A stretch of DNA of 64,000 nucleotides from RUG14871 sp045539425 (GCA_045539425.1 JAZQFH010000030.1:1-64000), one strand, 5' to 3'. Numbered from the stretch's first letter, positions 47,845-57,061 are shown. Program-made: numbers and translations. The notes: generated from the letters alone by a model not told the origin.

Positions 47845-49581
47845 TTATACAGCGCTTGCGGCATTCTCCTTGATCAGATTTTCATAGGAATCCAGTTTCA
47901 GTTTTTCCACGGCGTTGATCGCAATGGTAAGAGCCTGGGTATATTCTCCGTTACGGAAGCTTAATTCGCTTCGGGCAAGTTCAGAGTCAAGATCGATATT
48001 GTCGCTGCGGTATTTGTTGGCAAAGACGATGGTATTCTCGACCATCTGGGCCATACCGACGATATTGTTGACATTGTTGTATAACTTGTAGACGAAATCG
48101 ATGGTTTCGTTTAGTGTTGCGGATAAGAGTGTCGTATTGATTGGTTTCTCCTCTAAGAGCGTCTGCAGCGTGTTGATCTGACGGTACGCTTCCTTGACGT
48201 CTCCCTCATACTGTTCGGAAACGGCCGGGAGCTTGTAGCAGCGGATCTTGACCTGAATCTCATTCATGATCAGATAGAACTTCAGAAGCTGCTTTCTGGC
48301 GCGTTCCTCATCGCTTCTCACTTCATCCAGCTTGCCCTTGATGGCCTTTAATTCATCCAGCTGGCTTTCCACGTTGTGGTTGAATTCCTTTAAGGACAGT
48401 AAGACTGTTGTGGAAGGAACCGTATCCTGTGTCACGAGTTTTGCCAGTTTTTCCTTGACCTGGCTTAATTCGCGGTTCTTCTTCTCTAAGTCCGGCATCA
48501 TCTCTTTCAGATGATCAAAACCGTATTTGTCTTCGATCTGAACGAAGATCTCATTGATGGTATCCGTTAAGGCCTTGGTGCTATCCAGTTTGCGGAAGGA
48601 TGCTTCACTCAGTTCCTTGACTTCGTTAAATGCCGCATCTTCCTTATTGATCTGCTCTAAGAGCTGATTGAGTCTTGTCTTGTAATCCGCAAAGTGGGAA
48701 TCCACGTTTTTCAGATTGATGTTGCGGATGGCCTGCAGATCCTGCTTTAAGGAATCCGTCAGGATCTCGATGTTCTTGGCAACATCCAAGTGCTGCAGAT
48801 AGACGCCCTTCTGCTTTACCAGCGCATAGGTTTCCGAGATCTGGTCGATCTGTTTCGGAATGATGCCGCGGGCTTCCTGCAGTAAATCCGGTAAACGGTT
48901 GAAGATCTCTTTCAGGGATGCGATATCGTTGTTGATCTCCTGATTGGTCTGCTTTGCCTTGTCATATTCGGAGGCATACATGTTTTCTTCAAAGACCGTG
49001 AACTTCTTTTCGACGTTTTCCATCTTGCTGATGATGGCATCGGCGGAGAAAGCGAGTTGGGCATTGTTCATGTTCCAGTCATTCTTCAACTCGCGGAACT
49101 GTTCCTTCGCCAGATTGATTTCCTCTCTCTGGTCCGTTTCCGGCTTCAGTGCGATATTTAAGGCATCATCCAGTTTCTTGATGCTCTTTTCACCGTTATT
49201 CAGTAATCCGTCGAGGTCGATCACTGTCAGTTTTAAGCTCTTCAGTTTGCCGGCAACGATCTCATCTTCCATCTGGGCGAGCATGTCGGTGATATTCTTG
49301 AAGTTGTTCTGAATGGATTCATAGTCTTCCTTGTAGTCATCGATGGTTTCCGCCAAAGAGGCATCCATTCTGCTCAGGGAGACGACTTTGCTCATCTTGA
49401 AGGTAAGCGGAATACTCTTGATATTGTTATAGCGTACCGTGAATTCCTGAAGCTGTTCCTTATATGCTTTCTTCTTGGAATTGCGTACCACTAAAATGAC
49501 AATTAATAAAACCAATAACGCCACGATGGCGATCAAAACTTCTTTTCTTGCCAGAAATGACATAATATCCTGTAAATTCAT
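47845..49581 (-). CDS. ezrA: Septation ring formation regulator EzrA
   Basis: A membrane-anchored coiled-coil protein that limits FtsZ rings and links division to wall synthesis. The 578 residues start with one membrane segment (about 13-33, followed by RNSKKKAYKEQ), and the rest is a spectrin-like helical coil with Glu/Lys/Leu-rich heptads. The length and layout match Firmicute EzrA. The start at 49581 (MNLQDIMSF) follows GCGAGGTAACGAT. A -10 TACAAT with extended TG lies at 49602-49607. Confidence 0.92.
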   Translation of the reverse strand: MNLQDIMSFLARKEVLIAIVALLVLLIVILVVRNSKKKAYKEQLQEFTVRYNNIKSIPLTFKMSKVVSLSRMDASLAETIDDYKEDYESIQNNFKNITDMLAQMEDEIVAGKLKSLKLTVIDLDGLLNNGEKSIKKLDDALNIALKPETDQREEINLAKEQFRELKNDWNMNNAQLAFSADAIISKMENVEKKFTVFEENMYASEYDKAKQTNQEINNDIASLKEIFNRLPDLLQEARGIIPKQIDQISETYALVKQKGVYLQHLDVAKNIEILTDSLKQDLQAIRNINLKNVDSHFADYKTRLNQLLEQINKEDAAFNEVKELSEASFRKLDSTKALTDTINEIFVQIEDKYGFDHLKEMMPDLEKKNRELSQVKEKLAKLVTQDTVPSTTVLLSLKEFNHNVESQLDELKAIKGKLDEVRSDEERARKQLLKFYLIMNEIQVKIRCYKLPAVSEQYEGDVKEAYRQINTLQTLLEEKPINTTLLSATLNETIDFVYKLYNNVNNIVGMAQMVENTIVFANKYRSDNIDLDSELARSELSFRNGEYTQALTIAINAVEKLKLDSYENLIKENAASAV

Positions 49582-49601
49582 ATCGTTACCTCGCTCTTCT
49601 A

Positions 49602-49607
49602 ATTGTA
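49602..49607 (-). promoter_or_regulatory. Extended -10 promoter for ezrA
   Basis: TACAAT preceded by TGG on the minus strand, 20 bases before the ezrA start; no convincing -35 box. Confidence 0.45.
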
Positions 49608-49662
49608 CCATAAACCTGCTGAAATATATATCTCAGATTACGGTGCACACCTTTCGTGCATA

Positions 49663-49695
49663 TAAAAAAATGAAGGGATTTTCTCCCTTCATTTT
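49663..49695 (-). terminator. Terminator of the glucuronide operon
   Basis: Stem AAATGAAGGGA / TCCCTTCATTT with an A-rich loop, followed by TTTTTATA on the minus strand, just after the uxuB-like gene. Confidence 0.92.
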
Positions 49696-49708
49696 AACGC
49701 TTTTTTGC

Positions 49709-51328
49709 TTATTTTACAGCATTGCGCAGTGTATTTCTTACCGCACCCTTGCCTTTTGTCATCTCTAAGAGGTAGTTCAGAACCCGTTTGGCAAGTCCCG
49801 CTTCAAAGAGGTCAACTCCGAAGATGTTCTTGTTTCTTAAAAGCGGTGCGACCTTTTCGCATAAGCTCTCAAGTGTTTCTTCCCCTACCTTCACCTGATC
49901 GGTATAAACGCTGACTTCCTCTAAGAGCGGATCGCTGGAGAGTTCCATCGCTTCCAGATTGTCATCCAGTTTCATAAGATAACGGATCCATGCCGCCTGT
50001 ACTAACGGGATCAGATGCAGATCTTCCACTTTCAGCTCGTCACTGGCAAGGTATGCCTTGACTGTTTCACCAAAGCGGATGCTGAGCTTCTGGGAAGTAT
50101 CCGTGGCAATACGCTGCGGCGTATCCGGCATGAACGGATTCGGAACGCGGACGTTGATGACCGTGTCGATGAATTCCTTCGGATTGAGAATCTTCGGATC
50201 CGTAACGACCGGTAAGCCTTCCTTGTATCCGACGCCTTTGACCAAGGCCACCAGATCTTTATCCTTCATCTCATCGGAGATCTTCGTATAGCCTAAGAGG
50301 CAGCCGAAGACGGCGAGAGACGTATGCAGCGGATTGAGGCATGTGCAGACTTTCATGCGTTCCACCTTGTTGACCGTTTCGCGGTCCGTGAAGTAAACGC
50401 CCGTCTTTTCCAGTGCCGGTCTTCCGTTCGGGAAGGCATCTTCCACAACCAGATATTCGCTTTCTTCCGCATTGACAAACGGAGCGATAAACGTGTGGCG
50501 GGAAGTTTCGGCATATGTCAGATCGAGTCCGTCCGCTTCGAGGAGCCGGCGTACGCTTTCATCCGGACGCGGTGTGATCTTATCGATCATGCTCCACGGG
50601 AAGGAAACCTGATTCTTATCTTCAATGTAGTCAACAAAGCCCTTTTCCACTAGGCCGTTCTCATCCCATGCCTTCGCAAAGGCATCGACTGCCGCAAACA
50701 GCTTGTCGCCGTTATGGGAGCAGTTGTCCGTGGAAACCATGGCAAGCGGTGTTGCGTTAGCAAGATATCTTTCATAGAGCAAGCTGACAACTTTGCCCAT
50801 ATAGGATGCTGCCTTTTGAGGACCGTTCACAAAGTCCTGAGCGATGGCTGCAGGTGTGTTTCCCTGAGCATCGGTAATGGCATAGCCTTTTTCCGTGATC
50901 GTAAATGTAACCATCTGTAAGGAAGGATTGCGGAAGACGTTCTTTAAAGCTTCCATATCTTCCTTGGCTTCTCTGTCCATGACGTAGGATGCGCCGATGG
51001 AGCCGATGACTGTCTTTTCCACGTTGCCGTCAGCTTTTAAAGTCACCAGGATCGAAAGATTATCATGCGGACGGTAGTTCTTGAGGATGATCTCATAGTC
51101 GAATCCGTCAACGGCGATGAGTCCCGCTTTTTCTTCCTTCTGATCCAGCAGCTGCTGCATCAGATTTGCCTGGAAGGCACGGAAGATGTTGCCTGCGCCG
51201 AAGTGCAGCCATTTCGGTGCTTCCAGCGTGGCTTTTTCCATTTCCTTACGGTCAAACTGCGGTAAGCGGTATCCTTTTTCTTCCCACTCTTTACGGTTTT
51301 CAATTCCTGTTTGTGTCAGATATAACAT
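49709..51328 (-). CDS. uxuB: Fructuronate reductase (mannitol dehydrogenase family)
   Basis: A long-chain NAD-dependent dehydrogenase (539 residues) expected to reduce D-fructuronate to D-mannonate. The N-terminal LHFGAGNIFRAFQANLMQQL (about 44-63) is the nucleotide-binding region; VSTDNCSHNGDKL and CLNPLHTSLAVFGCLLG give the substrate/Lys-type region of the family. The assignment rests on the adjacent uxuA 1 base upstream. Related polyol dehydrogenases are the alternative. The start at 51328 (MLYLTQTGI) has GAGGT upstream. Confidence 0.88.
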   Translation of the reverse strand: MLYLTQTGIENRKEWEEKGYRLPQFDRKEMEKATLEAPKWLHFGAGNIFRAFQANLMQQLLDQKEEKAGLIAVDGFDYEIILKNYRPHDNLSILVTLKADGNVEKTVIGSIGASYVMDREAKEDMEALKNVFRNPSLQMVTFTITEKGYAITDAQGNTPAAIAQDFVNGPQKAASYMGKVVSLLYERYLANATPLAMVSTDNCSHNGDKLFAAVDAFAKAWDENGLVEKGFVDYIEDKNQVSFPWSMIDKITPRPDESVRRLLEADGLDLTYAETSRHTFIAPFVNAEESEYLVVEDAFPNGRPALEKTGVYFTDRETVNKVERMKVCTCLNPLHTSLAVFGCLLGYTKISDEMKDKDLVALVKGVGYKEGLPVVTDPKILNPKEFIDTVINVRVPNPFMPDTPQRIATDTSQKLSIRFGETVKAYLASDELKVEDLHLIPLVQAAWIRYLMKLDDNLEAMELSSDPLLEEVSVYTDQVKVGEETLESLCEKVAPLLRNKNIFGVDLFEAGLAKRVLNYLLEMTKGKGAVRNTLRNAVK

Positions 51329-51329
51329 G

Positions 51330-52406
51330 TTAAATACCTCTTGTGCTGGCTTTTTCAATGGCTTCCCAGAGACCGTTGATATAGGTTGCGCCTAAGGCTC
51401 TGTCGTATAAACCGTAGCCCGGCATGGCAACTTCGCCCCAGATCATACGGCCGTGGTCCGGACGGATCGGTCCGTCGAAGCCGATGTCGTATAATGCCTT
51501 GACGATCTCGTACATATCGAATGTACCGTCAGAGCTTAAATGTGCCGCTTCTTCAAAGTTCGTCGGTGTGTGGAACTTCAGGTTACGGACATGCGCGAAA
51601 TGAATTCTGCCCTTTAAGGAGCGGATCATATCCGGCAGATCGTTCTCGAGGTTTGTTCCATAGCTGCCGGAGCAGAATGTAACTCCGTTATGAACATCAT
51701 CGACCGCATGCATCATGCGCAGGATATTTTCCTTGTTGATGATAATGCGCGGTAAGCCGAAGACGCTCCAGGCCGGATCATCCGGATGGATCGCCATCTT
51801 GATGTCGTATTCATTGCAGACCGGCATGATGGCCTTTAAGAAGTAAACCAGGTTCTCAAACAGTTTTTCGTTATCGATATCCTTATATAATTCGAAGAGT
51901 TCCTTTACCTTCGCCATGCGTTCCGGTTCCCAGCCCGGCATGACCGTGCCGTTCATATCACCGGCGATGCTTTCAAACATCTGTTCCGGATTGATGGCAT
52001 CGACTGCTTCCTGAGTGTAGGCCAGAACAGTGGAGCCGTCTTCTCTCTTTCTGGCAAGTTCCGTTCTTGTCCAGTCAAAGACCGGCATGAAGTTATAGCA
52101 GACCAAATGAATATCTTCCTTGCCGAGGTTGCGCAGGCATTCGACATAAGTCGCAATATCCTTGTCTCTGTCCGCACTGCCCGTCTTGATGGCGTCGCTT
52201 ACGTTGACGCTTTCAATTCCGGCAATGTGCAGACCGGCAGCTTCCACTTCTTCTTTGAGTGCGCGGATCTCTTCCCGGGTCCATAATTCACCAGGCTGTT
52301 TGTAATATAAAGTTGTGATGACGCCTTTGACTCCCGGAATCTGACGGATCTGTTCCAAAGTTACAGTATCGTATTTGGAGCCGTACCAGCGTAATGTCAT
52401 TTCCAT
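51330..52406 (-). CDS. uxuA: Mannonate dehydratase
   Basis: It converts D-mannonate to 2-keto-3-deoxygluconate. The 358 residues match the Fe/Mn TIM-barrel UxuA family: MTLRWYGSKYDTVTLEQIRQ at the N-terminus, MAIHPDDPAWSVFGLPRI for metal binding, and the C-terminal RPDHGRMIWGE. The GAGGT SD is 8-9 bases from the ATG. Downstream KDG kinase and aldolase genes are not in the window. Confidence 0.96.
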   Translation of the reverse strand: MEMTLRWYGSKYDTVTLEQIRQIPGVKGVITTLYYKQPGELWTREEIRALKEEVEAAGLHIAGIESVNVSDAIKTGSADRDKDIATYVECLRNLGKEDIHLVCYNFMPVFDWTRTELARKREDGSTVLAYTQEAVDAINPEQMFESIAGDMNGTVMPGWEPERMAKVKELFELYKDIDNEKLFENLVYFLKAIMPVCNEYDIKMAIHPDDPAWSVFGLPRIIINKENILRMMHAVDDVHNGVTFCSGSYGTNLENDLPDMIRSLKGRIHFAHVRNLKFHTPTNFEEAAHLSSDGTFDMYEIVKALYDIGFDGPIRPDHGRMIWGEVAMPGYGLYDRALGATYINGLWEAIEKASTRGI

Positions 52407-52435
52407 AATTATTACCTCACTATTTACTCTTCCAA

Positions 52436-52498
52436 CAATAATAATAAAGCATCAGAAGGCCTTCATTCAACGACAATGTTGCGATTCGCTTCTGATGC
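52436..52498 (-). promoter_or_regulatory. Intercistronic hairpin between uidA and uxuA
   Basis: A perfect 10-bp outer stem, GCATCAGAAG / CTTCTGATGC, encloses about 30 bases including a CAAC / GTTG inner pairing, and is followed by TTTATTATTATT on the minus strand. It may be a partial terminator or an RNA processing/stability element. Confidence 0.65.
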
Positions 52499-52507
52499 TG
52501 CATGCGA

Positions 52508-54304
52508 TTATTTCTTTTCCCAGCGGTTTCTCAGAACGAATGCCGCATCTTTCGGCTGGCGTTCTCTTGTGAAGACGCCCTTTTTGTTCCCGTTGACACG
52601 GAAGATGCCTTCCGTTGTCTGGAAATCGGCGAAGTTCCAGACCAGTTCTCCCTGAATGAAATCATACGAATCAAATACAGTGAAGTTCTGTTCCAGGTAC
52701 TCATTCTGATATTCCTGTGCCCACATGACGCTTGGCAGCTTGTGTTCCGTGGAAAGTGTGTCCGTACCGAATTCAGTAAAGACAAACGGAACATTCAGGT
52801 TCTTCGCCTGCCATCTCTGCATCTCGTTATGGAACTTGTCGATGGCATCCGTGATGTCCGGACCCCCGCTGATGTACCAGCCGTAATAACGGTTCAGGCA
52901 CATGAAGTCACATAACATGTAGCACTGGCATTTTTCCGGAGCGCTGTTCTTTTCGAAGGCACCTGTCAATGGACGGTGCTGCGGATCCAGCGTTCTCGCA
53001 AATGCGAAGATCTGGCTGAAATAGTCATGGGAGTATGTGGATGTCGTTTCCGGTTCATTGAATAAGCTGAAGGAGAAGACGGAAGCATGATTCTTATCGC
53101 GTTCGATCATTTCTTCCACCTGCTGTAAGTGGTTCTTCAGTAAGGCCGGAACCGTCGGTGTTTCGAAGAAATACGTGTATTTCCCCATGCCGGCATCCGC
53201 AAAGTTATGGGTGGAACGCATCATACCGACTGCCGGTACTTCGTCGATGATCAGGAACCCTTCCTCATCCGCGAACTGGTACCACTCTTCCGCATACGGG
53301 TAATGCGATGTACGGAAGCAGTTGGCATTGCTCCACTTCATGCATTCGAAATCACGTTTGACAAGCGGCCAGTTAAAGCCTCTGCCGATGATATCGAAGT
53401 CTTCGTGTTTGCCATATCCTTTCAGATAAACCGGTTTGTCATTGACTAAAATGTGGATGCCGTCGATCCGTACCGTACGGATGCCCAGGCGGTCACAGTA
53501 CTCATCAATGAGTGTACCGTTATCTCTGATTTCAATTTGAATGTCGTAAAGATATGCATTCCGGACTTCCCAGAGATGCGCATCCTTTACGCTCAGAACG
53601 CCTTTTTTACCGGTGGAGCAGGCAACCTTGTTTCCTTCTTTGTCATAAAGGGAAACCGTCACTTCATGCTCACCGTTTGTGACGACTTCATAGTTCACTT
53701 GTGCATCGCTGCCAATGATTGAGGAGACAGTCCAGTAATCCTGAATGTGTTCTTCCGGGATCTGAACCAGATAGACAGAACGCTGCAGGCCGGAGTAGTT
53801 GAAGAAGTCAAAGTACGGAGCGGCAATTCTTGTGCCGTTTTTCAGTGTTTTCACTGCGCCGCACGGCAGAGTGGATTCGCTCAGCTCATTATTGGCTTTA
53901 ACAGCCACATGATTGAACTCCCCTGCTTTGACATAATCGGTAATGTCACATAAGACCGGGAGGAAACCACCCTCATGTTCCGTAACCTTCACCCCGTTGA
54001 TGTAGACGACACTGCGGTGGGTGATGCTGCCGAAACGCAGCTGGGTACGGCTGTGTTCCTTTACCGGTACGAAGAAATCTCTTTCATACCAGAAATCTCC
54101 GCAGTAGTTCTTGGAATACTGATCCGTGAACAGATCCGCGAAAGATGCGGGAACCGGAACGGAGATGGCTGAATCCAGATGATTCATCCATCCCTCTAAT
54201 TCCCCTTTGGATTCCGGGTCAAAGCGGAAGTGCCACATTCCATCCAGCGAAACGACTGTTCTGCTGTGGTTATTCTTTGGGTATAAACTCAATTGATCGC
54301 GCAT
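52508..54304 (-). CDS. uidA: Beta-glucuronidase (GH2)
   Basis: It hydrolyses beta-D-glucuronides. The 598 residues show the three GH2 domains: a sugar-binding jelly roll, an Ig-like middle domain and a TIM barrel with acid/base Glu in SLFNEPE and nucleophile Glu in FTEFGTDT. The glucuronate-specific Asn-Lys motif is present as NGNKKG in a C-terminal stretch that closely follows E. coli GUS. The segment between MMRSTHNFAD and the next barrel helix has a long active-site loop of the Loop 1 kind (estimate by eye). No signal peptide, so it is cytosolic. GGAGG upstream. Confidence 0.95.
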   Translation of the reverse strand: MRDQLSLYPKNNHSRTVVSLDGMWHFRFDPESKGELEGWMNHLDSAISVPVPASFADLFTDQYSKNYCGDFWYERDFFVPVKEHSRTQLRFGSITHRSVVYINGVKVTEHEGGFLPVLCDITDYVKAGEFNHVAVKANNELSESTLPCGAVKTLKNGTRIAAPYFDFFNYSGLQRSVYLVQIPEEHIQDYWTVSSIIGSDAQVNYEVVTNGEHEVTVSLYDKEGNKVACSTGKKGVLSVKDAHLWEVRNAYLYDIQIEIRDNGTLIDEYCDRLGIRTVRIDGIHILVNDKPVYLKGYGKHEDFDIIGRGFNWPLVKRDFECMKWSNANCFRTSHYPYAEEWYQFADEEGFLIIDEVPAVGMMRSTHNFADAGMGKYTYFFETPTVPALLKNHLQQVEEMIERDKNHASVFSFSLFNEPETTSTYSHDYFSQIFAFARTLDPQHRPLTGAFEKNSAPEKCQCYMLCDFMCLNRYYGWYISGGPDITDAIDKFHNEMQRWQAKNLNVPFVFTEFGTDTLSTEHKLPSVMWAQEYQNEYLEQNFTVFDSYDFIQGELVWNFADFQTTEGIFRVNGNKKGVFTRERQPKDAAFVLRNRWEKK

Positions 54305-54327
54305 GCTTCCTACCTCCGAAATCTATA

Positions 54328-55692
54328 TTAGTCTTCCATCATTTTGTCATTGAACATCAGGTAGCCTGCAACGAAGCCGGCGACCATGGAAATGACGATA
54401 GCAACGATACCCCATTTGCCGTAGACTGCTGCAATGGCCGGTAAAGTTAAGCCGTTGACGGAGATCATGACGTCACGAGTGACATGCATCATACCGCAGA
54501 TCGCGCCGCCGATACCGTTTGCTAAGCAGACTGCACCAAACACTGTCTTACACTTCATAAGGATACCATAAATTGCCGGTTCTGTAACGCCGCCGACGAA
54601 TGCGGAGATTGCAGAAGTCATAGCCATTTCTTTTGTTTCGGCTTTCTTGGATTTTAATGCGATGGCGAATACCGCAGCCGCAATACCGAAGTTTGTGCCG
54701 ACAGTTAACGGAAGAATGTAGTCATAACCTAAGACTGCATGGTTGTTCATAACGATTGGAACGATTCCCCAGTGAACACCGAAGATGATCATGATCGGCC
54801 ATAATGCTGCCATTAAGAAGCCGCCTAAGAGAGGAACTGTATCCAGACCCGTCTTGATGATGTTGGCAAGAACCTTACCGACGATGTCAGTGACAGGACC
54901 GACAACCAGGACAACTAACGGGAAGACGATGACTGTAACAAGCAGCGGTGTGAAGATGGAACGTAACACCTTCGGTAACACTTTGTTCAGCCATTTTTCC
55001 AAAACGGATTCCACCCATGCTGCAACGATGATCGGTAAAACCGTGCTGGAATAGCTGATCATTGTGACAGGCAGACCTAAGAACGTAACCGGAGTTTCGG
55101 AGTTGCTTAATGCAGCGAAGTTCGGATACAGCATGGCTGCCGCGATACCCATGACGATGAACGGGTTGCCGCCGAATTTCTTACCTGCGCAGTATGCGAG
55201 GAAGAACGGCAGGAAGTAGAACACGCCATCACATGCCGCATAGAGGATCGTGTATGTGGAACTGGCTTTGCTTAAGAGATTGAATGTAGTTAATAAGACG
55301 AGAACACCCTTTAAAAGTCCGGCGCCCATGAATGCGCCCATGAACGGCATGAAGATACCGGAGACGATATCAGCTAAATTGAACTTACCGCCCTTTTTAT
55401 CTTCTTTCTCGTCGTCTGCAGCGACTTCACCGCCACCGACAATATTGTAATTCTTTAAGATGGCATCGTAGGCATCCGTAACATCCGTACCGATGACGAC
55501 CTGCAGCTGACCTGCTGCTTCCATAACCTTAATGACGCCAGGAACTTTTGCAAGAACTTCTTTGTTGACTTTGGAATCATCTTTCACTTTGAAGCGAAGA
55601 CGAGTGACGCAATGTGTCAGAGATGCAACGTTTTCGACACCACCGACGTTAGCGATGACCTGATCTGCTAATGCTTTGTAATCTTTTGCCAT
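54328..55692 (-). CDS. PTS EIIBC component, beta-glucoside/glucuronide type
   Basis: The 454 residues fuse an EIIB domain (phosphocysteine Cys28 in LTHCVTRLRF) and an EIIC membrane domain with about ten segments (from about residue 105), with GAFMGAGLLKG and the GVTEPAIYGI motif. No EIIA domain is attached and none is adjacent, so an EIIA must act in trans. It heads the operon with uidA, uxuA and uxuB, which suggests a glucuronide substrate, although the C6 carboxylate of glucuronides cannot be phosphorylated at the usual position. AAGGAG precedes the ATG. Confidence 0.9.
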   Translation of the reverse strand: MAKDYKALADQVIANVGGVENVASLTHCVTRLRFKVKDDSKVNKEVLAKVPGVIKVMEAAGQLQVVIGTDVTDAYDAILKNYNIVGGGEVAADDEKEDKKGGKFNLADIVSGIFMPFMGAFMGAGLLKGVLVLLTTFNLLSKASSTYTILYAACDGVFYFLPFFLAYCAGKKFGGNPFIVMGIAAAMLYPNFAALSNSETPVTFLGLPVTMISYSSTVLPIIVAAWVESVLEKWLNKVLPKVLRSIFTPLLVTVIVFPLVVLVVGPVTDIVGKVLANIIKTGLDTVPLLGGFLMAALWPIMIIFGVHWGIVPIVMNNHAVLGYDYILPLTVGTNFGIAAAVFAIALKSKKAETKEMAMTSAISAFVGGVTEPAIYGILMKCKTVFGAVCLANGIGGAICGMMHVTRDVMISVNGLTLPAIAAVYGKWGIVAIVISMVAGFVAGYLMFNDKMMED

Positions 55693-55721
55693 AATTCTAA
55701 ATGCTCCTTATTTTGGGTTTT

Positions 55722-55742
55722 TTACGGCGGGCCCTGCCGTAA
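55722..55742 (-). promoter_or_regulatory. Stem-loop in the PTS gene leader
   Basis: Perfect 7-bp stem TTACGGC / GCCGTAA around a 7-base GC-rich loop, followed on the minus strand by AAAAAACCC rather than T. It is neither a terminator nor a clear RAT sequence. It lies between the promoter area and the SD of the PTS gene. Confidence 0.5.
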
Positions 55743-55765
55743 GGGATCCCCTCCCTGTTGGCAAA

Positions 55766-55803
55766 GATAGAATAGCATTATGAAACCGCTTTATGATAGA
55801 ATA
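55766..55803. promoter_or_regulatory. Direct repeats flanking a cre-like site
   Basis: GATAGAATA occurs at 55766-55774 and 55795-55803 (29 bases apart), a layout suited to AraC-type binding. Between them, TGAAACCGCTTTAT (55781-55794) matches the CcpA cre consensus except for the last two bases. The site lies between the divergent AraC and PTS genes. Confidence 0.6.
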
Positions 55804-55814
55804 ATATTGCATCA

Positions 55815-55834
55815 TTTAGAAATATTTTTCTAAA
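55815..55834. promoter_or_regulatory. Inverted repeat before the AraC-type gene
   Basis: TTTAGAAA-TATT-TTTCTAAA, a perfect 8-bp palindrome ending 3 bases before the SD of the AraC-type gene. It could be an operator or an RNA hairpin masking the SD. Confidence 0.55.
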
Positions 55835-55847
55835 CATGGGAGTTTTT

Positions 55848-57050
55848 ATGGATATTTCGGAAGCCTGCAGTTTTTTTTCGGATCTGACCGAGATCCGTGC
55901 AGAGAGAATTACGTCAGAGAAACAGCTGGCAATTTTTGCGCGCGCAAACTTTTTCCACAAAAGTCAGAAAGAATTCACCAGATCTTATCTGAATAATATC
56001 ATTCAGGATTTTCATGATAATACCATATATATCATGGAAGACCTTCTCATGATCCACACGATCATCTACCGCAATCAGGGAGAGCTGATCCTGATCGGTC
56101 CCTATCTTACAAGGGATCTGACGGAAGCGAATATCCGCCTTTTAAAAGAGCGCTACCATCTGAATGACCTCAATCAGACAGACTACGCCGCCTACCGTGC
56201 CAACTATATACTTGTCCGTGAAGAGGAGCTTCTGCAGGGATGCCGTGCCCTTCTGAAGCGCTGCTTCCCGAATCTGGAAGAGCCTCAGCAGGTGCATCTG
56301 AAAAGTGAGGAGAATCAGCAGACGGAAAGCTGGAGTTACACGCAGAAGAATTTTGAATCCATCGTCAATGAAAGATACCGCCTGGAGCGGGAGTTCATGC
56401 AGTATATTACGGATGGGGATACCGCAAATGCCGTCGCCAACTACCGCAAGCTTCATAACAACGTCCGCTTCATGGTCAATATCGGCGGTACCCTGGAAGG
56501 CTCCATGGTTTCCAGCGGCATCACCCGTGCCACGGTCCGCGTCGCCGCCATGAATGCCGGATTGCCGCCGGTGATCATCGATGAGATCTCCGGCAAATCA
56601 TCCCGCCGTATCATGCAGTGTCACAGCCGTGAAGAAATGTACCGCGAAAACGAGAGGATGGTCCAGGAATTCACGCAGGCCATCCAGCGCTACCGCAAGC
56701 GTTCCTACTCCCCTGCGATCTACCGCGCCATCCACCTATTGGAAAATCATTATGCGGACGCGCTTACGGTGGAAAAGACGGCAGAGCAGCTCGGAATCTC
56801 CGTCAGCTCCTATATTTCGCGTTTCAAGGATGAGACCGGCAGCACTCCGAATGCCTACCTGAATCAGGTCCGCATGCGCAAAGCCAGACAGCTGTTGCTC
56901 TCGACGGTCTACACCATTCAGCAGATTGCGGAAAGCGTCGGGATTCCGGACGGAAACTACTTTGTCAAATGCTTTAAAAAGGTCTATGGAACAACTCCCA
57001 GCGCATACCGTAACAACCATCCGCAAGTGGAGGAAAACCACGGAAATTAG
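55848..57050 (+). CDS. AraC-family transcriptional regulator
   Basis: The 401-residue protein has a long N-terminal region (about 1-290) of unrecognised, mostly helical sensor type, and a C-terminal AraC double HTH (about 300-395): LTVEKTAEQLGISVSSYISR and TVYTIQQIAESVGIPDGNYF followed by KKVYGTTPSAYR. It is divergent from the PTS-uidA-uxuA-uxuB operon and is the probable activator. The start at 55848 (MDISEACS) has GGGAG 5 bases upstream; an ATG at 55836 is less likely. Confidence 0.9.
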   Translation: MDISEACSFFSDLTEIRAERITSEKQLAIFARANFFHKSQKEFTRSYLNNIIQDFHDNTIYIMEDLLMIHTIIYRNQGELILIGPYLTRDLTEANIRLLKERYHLNDLNQTDYAAYRANYILVREEELLQGCRALLKRCFPNLEEPQQVHLKSEENQQTESWSYTQKNFESIVNERYRLEREFMQYITDGDTANAVANYRKLHNNVRFMVNIGGTLEGSMVSSGITRATVRVAAMNAGLPPVIIDEISGKSSRRIMQCHSREEMYRENERMVQEFTQAIQRYRKRSYSPAIYRAIHLLENHYADALTVEKTAEQLGISVSSYISRFKDETGSTPNAYLNQVRMRKARQLLLSTVYTIQQIAESVGIPDGNYFVKCFKKVYGTTPSAYRNNHPQVEENHGN

Positions 57051-57061
57051 GGCGATTTCTG

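Noticed and set aside
55722..55742. RAT-type antiterminator target for the LicT-like protein upstream of the PTS gene
   Set aside because: The stem is a perfect GC-rich hairpin lacking the asymmetric internal loops of RAT RNAs, and no terminator overlaps or follows it before the start codon.
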